64,000 nt of DNA from contig SCFE01000038.1 in assembly GCA_004352715.1 (NCBI GenBank), positions 432,278 to 496,277 of the forward strand, given 5' to 3'. Source of the DNA: Hofstenia miamia (Eukaryota > Xenacoelomorpha > Acoela). The position numbers were made by a program, and so were the translations under genes. The notes beneath the pieces are model-generated. The model was not told the origin of the DNA. It saw only the letters and a program-made list of their open reading frames with translations, and did not search any database. Below are positions 58,541-64,000 of the stretch, piece by piece; position 1 is the first letter of the stretch; each line of letters opens with the position of its first letter.

Positions 58541-58686
58541 TTTTTCTAATGAAATATGTTCTTTTGATAAACGTACCGGAATATAAGAGGTAAGTCCAAA
58601 ATTATTTTTAAAAACATTTTCTAAGTAGAAGCAGGTGTTTAAAAATAATAAAGGACTTCTAATATCGCATGTTGCACGTCGCTTAA

Positions 58687-59595
58687 ATGAACGCTTCGTT
58701 AGCAGTAAAAGATTTTTTAATTTACTTTATACCTCCTAAGCTTCCAACAACCATATTAATGTCTGCAGGACTAATACTTAATGGTGTTGTTGTTATCACA
58801 ATTTCTAAGAGTGCAAAACTTGAAAAGGTGTTAACGAATATCATCATTCTTAGTCTTGCGATTGTTGACTTCTTTACTTGCTTAAGCAATCTTATCAAAA
58901 CATATTTTCTGCTTCAGTTGGATATGCTACCCTCTGCAGAAATAATTGGATGGCTAATTTGCAAGTTAATATACTCAGAATTCTATCAATGGTATTGGAT
59001 TCCAGTATCAATGCTTCATATTGTGCAATTGGGAGTCGAAAGATATTTTGCAGTTCTACATCCTGTTGCTCATAAAATTTTGTCATGCGCTAATTACAGA
59101 AAACGAGTATATGCTATGATAGGTCTAAACTATATATTTGGATTTTTCATTTCATCGAAAGTATTCCTAGAACACAAATACTTTGAAGGAGAATGCATTA
59201 TAACTTTAACAGGAGAATATGTAATTGTTGATAAAATTTACGCGACCACATATTTAGTGTTTGCAGCAATGTGTGGATTTATAGTAATTATCTGTTATGC
59301 ACGGATAATTATTAAGGTTTTGTCACTTCCCAAAAGAAAGGATAACAATATTTCTCAAAGGAATATAAAGTTGGCTTTTATAACACTTGGCATTACAATT
59401 TTGTTTATATTAACTACTGCTCCAAGCTATATTTACGGCGCCATAGCCTTAAAAAGTCCAGAGATTTTTTTTTCCACTGAGTACTTGATATTTACTCAGG
59501 TTACAATTGGCTCATCGCTTCTAAATCCTATAGCATTTATCATACAAAGTACGGAGTTAAGAAACGAAATTAAGAAAGTGTTTTTTAAGTGTTGA
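58687..59595 (+). CDS. Intronless class A (rhodopsin-like) GPCR, copy B
   Basis: A 302-residue seven-transmembrane receptor, paralog of the gene at 13288. Shared landmarks: an N-A-S sequon at the N-terminus, GLILNG in TM1, Asp61 in LSLAIVDF, Cys92 before TM3, ERYFAVLHP at the end of TM3, ECL2 Cys170, LTTAPSYIYG in TM6 and SSLLNPIAF in TM7. The NPxxY Tyr is Phe here and Leu in copy A. Codons just before the start include an in-frame TAA, so ATG 58687 is firm and fixes the homologous start of copy A. Differences cluster in the loops and at membrane ends: one extra residue before TM3 and a changed third intracellular loop (LPKRKDNN against LRKGIRTN). The frame is undamaged and stops at TGA. The role is unknown beyond G-protein-type signalling at the cell surface. 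Confidence 0.9.
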   Translation: MNASLAVKDFLIYFIPPKLPTTILMSAGLILNGVVVITISKSAKLEKVLTNIIILSLAIVDFFTCLSNLIKTYFLLQLDMLPSAEIIGWLICKLIYSEFYQWYWIPVSMLHIVQLGVERYFAVLHPVAHKILSCANYRKRVYAMIGLNYIFGFFISSKVFLEHKYFEGECIITLTGEYVIVDKIYATTYLVFAAMCGFIVIICYARIIIKVLSLPKRKDNNISQRNIKLAFITLGITILFILTTAPSYIYGAIALKSPEIFFSTEYLIFTQVTIGSSLLNPIAFIIQSTELRNEIKKVFFKC

Positions 59596-60705
59596 GTTAC
59601 ATCAATTTTTCAATTAAATATTGTTCAATACCATTGTAAATCATGAAATTTTATTGAATAAATTCGCTTAATGCTAAATGCTATTTTTAATCAATTGATA
59701 TAATTTGATGAGAACTTGCATTCATTATATCTTATATTTACATTACATGCTGCGGATAGACAAAGATGAGTATTATTTGCAAGTGGCTCTATAAAATCGT
59801 TTAATTCAGATTCCCTAGAGAGACTGTCTTCTGTATTTGAGATTAAGCATTCGCAGATCTCATTTTAAGTCACAATATAAGATGATTTCGGGTTTGATTG
59901 AAAAACTAATTTATTTTTCAAAATGCATGTAAGAACCAAATCAACATCAAGATTAAAATCATTGTAATAATTCAGGTAGGGGATGTAAGGAATGAACTTT
60001 CAATGATAATGACCAAATTGAGAAGCTTATGGTACTTACTGCCAGAGAAAGTGGAAAATAAATTTAAGACTTGTTTTGCACCTTTTTATTGTTTCGTTTT
60101 TCAATTTATCATTTTATACATAATGAATTTCAGGAAAGTTAAGAGTAATATTTTAAGTAAAAATTGTTATATGCACAAAGGTTTACAGCTAATAGCTGCT
60201 TCTGATCAAAAAGAAAGCTTACAGCAGTATATTATTGCATTTTTATTCTTGTTTAGATAAGAGAAAAGTTAGAAATTTGAAATTGTATTACGTTGTGAAA
60301 ACTTTGCAGATTTATAAAAGTGGTTCAACCAACCTGCCTGCTACCTATTGATCGATTTTGATGAATCACCTTGATTAACTGTTGTTTTTGCTGTACGTGT
60401 TTCAGCTAACATTGTCTACCAACATGATGGTCTTGGTTGCATCAGAGTAGGAACTGTTTGAAAATTTCAAATCTGGGCCTGTATTTGGCTGGTGACAGCT
60501 AATACCGCCCACCTGGCTGATTTATGGACAGTAAGTTTTATTTGCATTGTATACATAATCTCTGCTTATATATATATATATATATATATATATGCCAAGA
60601 AATGCATATGAAATAATGTGTTCAACGGTTAAATGCTTTTGTCTATCTGCTGCAAAATTCGATTTTATNTGAAAGCATTCATTAAACTATGCTATTATGG
60701 AATAT
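59596..60705. other. Intergenic with GC-richer patch and (TA)n
   Basis: Downstream of the receptor no gene is supported; the frame at 60003-60260 lacks any domain. Around 60330-60540 a less AT-rich patch may be a decayed repeat. (TA)n lies at 60567-60593 and an N at 60669, just before the next transposon fragment. Confidence 0.5.
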
Positions 60706-61345
60706 TTAAGATTGAAAAATTATGTCAGACAAATGTTGTCCATTTTCACGAGCACAAATTTGAAGTCGCTTTCTAAAGTTGGTTTCCACTTTCACTAAAG
60801 TTTCTTCACCTATTTCATGGATATTTTCACGTATCGTAGTCTTCAATTCTCCAAGTGTACGGGGTTTCGCAGCATAAACGTGTGATTTCAAATATCCCCA
60901 CGGATAAAAATCGCACATGGAAAGATCGGGTGAGCGCGGCGGCCATGAGACATCTCCAAAGCGTGAAATGACATGATTAGGGAATGCAGCTCGAACAGCA
61001 GTCAAGGACGCTCTCGCTGTATGAGCGGTGGCCCCATCTTGTTGAAACCACATTGATGCCCCATTGATTCCTCGTCTGCGAAGCTCAGGTAGGAAACAGT
61101 CTTCAAACATTCGAATATAGCGGTCTGATGTAACTGTTGCTAAAATTTAAAGTAAATCTGAAAAGAAAAGCAATTCAAAAGTAATGATTAACTAGTAAAA
61201 AACTTAACGTAAAAGATAAATAAATAACAACAAACTAAATGGCATCTTAGGCGGGTTTAAAGACTACCTTCCTCACTTTTTAATCACTTATCCTTAAAGA
61301 GCAAGGGGCGTTCTAAAAACATCCGTTTCCCATGACTCACCCTGT
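60706..61345 (-). pseudogene. IS630/Tc1/mariner-type transposase C-terminal fragment with one TIR
   Basis: A 134-codon - strand frame contains MWFQQDGATAHTA (second catalytic Asp) and WPPRSPDLSMCDFYPWGYLK (third catalytic Asp), then the usual helical C-terminus ending HLSDIIFQS. At 61300-61345 the sequence, read inward on the - strand, is ACAGGGTGAGTCATGGGAAA, a typical terminal repeat of such elements next to (TA)n. The region between this end and the frame lacks the N-terminal half and the first catalytic Asp, so the element is internally deleted. The other end is lost at or before the N at 60669. Confidence 0.75.
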
Positions 61346-61361
61346 ATATATATATATATAN

Positions 61362-62076
61362 TGTATATTTATATACAAGGTGTCTGAAAAGTTATTTTGC
61401 AGTAGCGAATCATGAGGGCAATGCCTAAATCGTCCCAAAGAGTACCTCCACGCAGTGGTTCCTGGGTAATGTTAACACTTAGTGGGCTCGTCGGTGTGCG
61501 GAGTCCCGAACCTGCATCAGGGTACAGAAGGTGCCACCATATGTACTTTGTACACATGGGGCGGTGATGGTCGAGAAATCTGTCTGTTCTAGTATTGTGG
61601 AGACAGACGGCAACACAGTGGAAACACTGTTAGCAAAACTGTTACTGGCAGAATGTTAGGGTGCGTCTCATAGGGCACTCATACAGATAGGAAACGCTCT
61701 GTCTCTGACCTATGAGATAGGCCCTAGGCCAGCGTTTGTTGTGCCTTCCTGTGAGGCAGCTTTGCTGTGTCACAGGTAGTTATGATCCGACAGATTTTTA
61801 TTGCTTTGAATTCAGTGCTAAACTGTCCACTCCAATATTTTAATGGATCTTTTTATCAGCAATAAAAATTCCGATGGGGTGTTTAGACTACCGACTTTTA
61901 TCATCCTAACAAGTCAATAATAGGAACACCTTTAGTAAAAACGTGTAATAATTGTCGTTCCAAATAACTAAACTTTTATGCCCATTAAGAAAAAACAATT
62001 TAGTATATTACAGTTAAATATTGTAATAATGATCAACTGCATTCTTAAATCAAAGAAATTTTCTGTAAAATATTAA
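61362..62076 (+). repeat. 715-bp sequence, copy 1 (N on both sides)
   Basis: Identical, as far as compared, to 62288-63002, with single Ns at 61361 and 62077. It starts TGTATATTTATATACAAGGTGTCTGAAAAG; the TACAAGGTGTC part resembles the terminal repeat of IS630/mariner elements. The first ~400 bp are much more GC-rich than the surroundings and contain palindromic stretches (CCTATGAGATAGGCCCTAGG). A 62-codon - strand frame near the start is present in both copies and has no recognisable domain. Probably an assembly duplicate. Confidence 0.8.
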
Positions 62077-62287
62077 NATATATATATATATATGCTCAAT
62101 TAATTCAAATAAAGAACGTTTTGACTATATTATTGACATCCTCAGTTTAAAATTTTTCGGAAAAAATTGCAATTTTCTATGCTGTATCAAATAAGATTTT
62201 GCATCTACTAAGATATATGATTCTCATTATTTCCTAAGTTATTTTGCTTATTCATGATGTTTTCCCTATTATATTGCATAATTATTA

Positions 62288-63002
62288 TGTATATTTATAT
62301 ACAAGGTGTCTGAAAAGTTATTTTGCAGTAGCGAATCATGAGGGCAATGCCTAAATCGTCCCAAAGAGTACCTCCACGCAGTGGTTCCTGGGTAATGTTA
62401 ACACTTAGTGGGCTCGTCGGTGTGCGGAGTCCCGAACCTGCATCAGGGTACAGAAGGTGCCACCATATGTACTTTGTACACATGGGGCGGTGATGGTCGA
62501 GAAATCTGTCTGTTCTAGTATTGTGGAGACAGACGGCAACACAGTGGAAACACTGTTAGCAAAACTGTTACTGGCAGAATGTTAGGGTGCGTCTCATAGG
62601 GCACTCATACAGATAGGAAACGCTCTGTCTCTGACCTATGAGATAGGCCCTAGGCCAGCGTTTGTTGTGCCTTCCTGTGAGGCAGCTTTGCTGTGTCACA
62701 GGTAGTTATGATCCGACAGATTTTTATTGCTTTGAATTCAGTGCTAAACTGTCCACTCCAATATTTTAATGGATCTTTTTATCAGCAATAAAAATTCCGA
62801 TGGGGTGTTTAGACTACCGACTTTTATCATCCTAACAAGTCAATAATAGGAACACCTTTAGTAAAAACGTGTAATAATTGTCGTTCCAAATAACTAAACT
62901 TTTATGCCCATTAAGAAAAAACAATTTAGTATATTACAGTTAAATATTGTAATAATGATCAACTGCATTCTTAAATCAAAGAAATTTTCTGTAAAATATT
63001 AA
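62288..63002 (+). repeat. 715-bp sequence, copy 2
   Basis: Matches copy 1 at an offset of 926 bases but has no Ns at its borders, so this is the more trustworthy placement. About 210 bp of AT-rich sequence lie between the copies. It may be a transposon end with unknown body, or an unrecognised GC-richer unit. Confidence 0.8.
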
Positions 63003-64000
63003 AAAAGGAAAAAATGTGAATTACACTTGATCACGGCTGAGATCATGCACACACCCTGGTAATTTGGTAATGATGAAAACTCATTGAATGATTATAAAAT
63101 TTAATTAATAATTTCCTTTTTTCTTCTAGCTTCAATAATAATAATAACAAATGAAAAACATAGAAAGTTGACGAATTTAAAATTAACAATCTGTAAGCAA
63201 ATTCCGCAATATTTAGTAAATAATCAATAAATTTTCATGTAAAAAATTATGTTGATTAACCAAATCTTAATTCATAAATTTTAATTGCAAACACTTATTA
63301 CATCGAGTAGCCAAATGCTGCATGGAAATATTGTGAAGCTAACTGCACAGTAAACTTATTGAGTAATTTGGTTAACTGCACATTTGAAAAGAAAGGGAAT
63401 TCGAAAAGACAGTAATGAAATGTGTTGAAAAAAAGTTTTCAAATATTATAGCGTCAATAAAAGATTTTTAACCGTATAGCTATGAGATCTGCCAAATTTA
63501 GTGCCGTCAAAAAAGAGGGCCAATTGGGCTTAACCTCCCCCCTCCTTTACTATGTTTGTTTTGAAAACTTAAATTTTTGCATGTGAGGTTATCAAAAGAT
63601 TATCTGATTTTTTAAACTTTGCCGTCTTTTTAACATATTATTTCTAATAAGAAAATGTTAGTTGACAATGTATACTGAATTCATTGATATATAAATATTA
63701 TAGAAATATTCGATAAAATTATTTAAATTTAATAAGAGGAAGGAAACTTAATTTTCAAAACTTTTATTTAATATTTGTGTAATACATTACAATAAGATGC
63801 AGAAATGAAAATATATAGACTAAATATTTTCTTAAGTTCATCATTTTGTATTCTTTCAAATTGCTTAGTGCTCTTTTAATGCTATTTCCAATAGATTAAT
63901 GTAACCGACCAACGTGGCTATACCGATTTTTTCAACAAATTGCATTTATTAATATAAAATATATATACACAAACATGAAATTTAAAATTTTATACAAAAA
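63003..64000. other. Intergenic, no gene seen
   Basis: AT-rich DNA to the window end, with no recognisable coding sequence or repeat beyond short A/T runs. Confidence 0.6.

Noticed and set aside
60003-60260. 85-codon frame with Phe-rich stretch
   Set aside because: No start context, domain or repeat relationship; likely chance.
61369-61557. 62-codon frame present in both copies of the 715-bp unit
   Set aside because: It is repeated only because the unit is duplicated. It lies across the transposon-end-like sequence and has no domain.

Overview
The window looks like repeat-rich, AT-rich nuclear DNA (roughly 70% A+T by eye) from an invertebrate animal. Evidence: intronless seven-transmembrane receptor genes; animal-type transposons (LINEs, Ty3/Gypsy LTR elements, mariner/Tc1, hAT); many (TA)n tracts; and a short interstitial array of the TTAGGG telomere unit, which argues against most arthropods (TTAGG) and nematodes (TTAGGC). 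I cannot name the species. The sequence is a draft scaffold: there are N gaps at 1256-1663, 8538-9537 (exactly 1000), 21640-21790 and 37022-37175, plus single or short Ns at 8049, 16436-16439, 17098, 17402, 20508, 50071, 55293, 60669, 61361 and 62077. Several single Ns sit where sequence is duplicated or out of order.

The only genes that look intact are three single-exon class A (rhodopsin-like) GPCRs. Two are close paralogs about 45 kb apart on the + strand (13288-14199 and 58687-59595). The third (46056-47000, +) belongs to a different subfamily and has a broken relative on the - strand (31712-32654). Upstream similarity within each pair shows that promoters were copied with the coding sequence. 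The picture is a small cluster of lineage-expanded orphan or chemosensory-type receptors evolving by local duplication and loss.

Nearly everything else recognisable is mobile DNA in decay. 1.7-3.4 kb: a Gypsy 5' LTR, primer site, gag and protease, cut off before RT. 3.4-8.5 kb (- strand): a second LTR element in the order long ORF, polypurine tract, LTR, primer site, gag-like start. Its ~990-codon ORF is broken only by in-frame TGA codons and one slip at an A9 run, and I do not recognise it. 9.5-12.5 kb (- strand): a LINE with an SGNH-like ORF1 remnant and an RT ORF. 16.8-22.6 kb: pieces of a TIR-flanked RNase H-like transposase, apparently scrambled by assembly. 22.9-27.4 kb: LINE, hAT and Tc1 scraps and a foldback element. 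39-40 kb: an unclassified transposon-derived ORF. 42.9-43.5 kb: a 581-bp internally deleted mariner with perfect ends. 48.9-57 kb: non-autonomous repeats, a 5'-truncated LINE with an (ATT)n tail, and a nested LINE with an (AAT)n tail. 60.7-63 kb: an IS630/mariner-type transposase fragment followed by a 715-bp sequence present twice.

The observations most worth checking are the TGA-interrupted ORF next to the - strand LTR, the GPCR pairs with altered TM7 motifs and shared upstream blocks, an orphan open exon at 49903-50070, and the N-flanked duplications that look like assembly errors. No rRNA, tRNA or CRISPR array was recognised.
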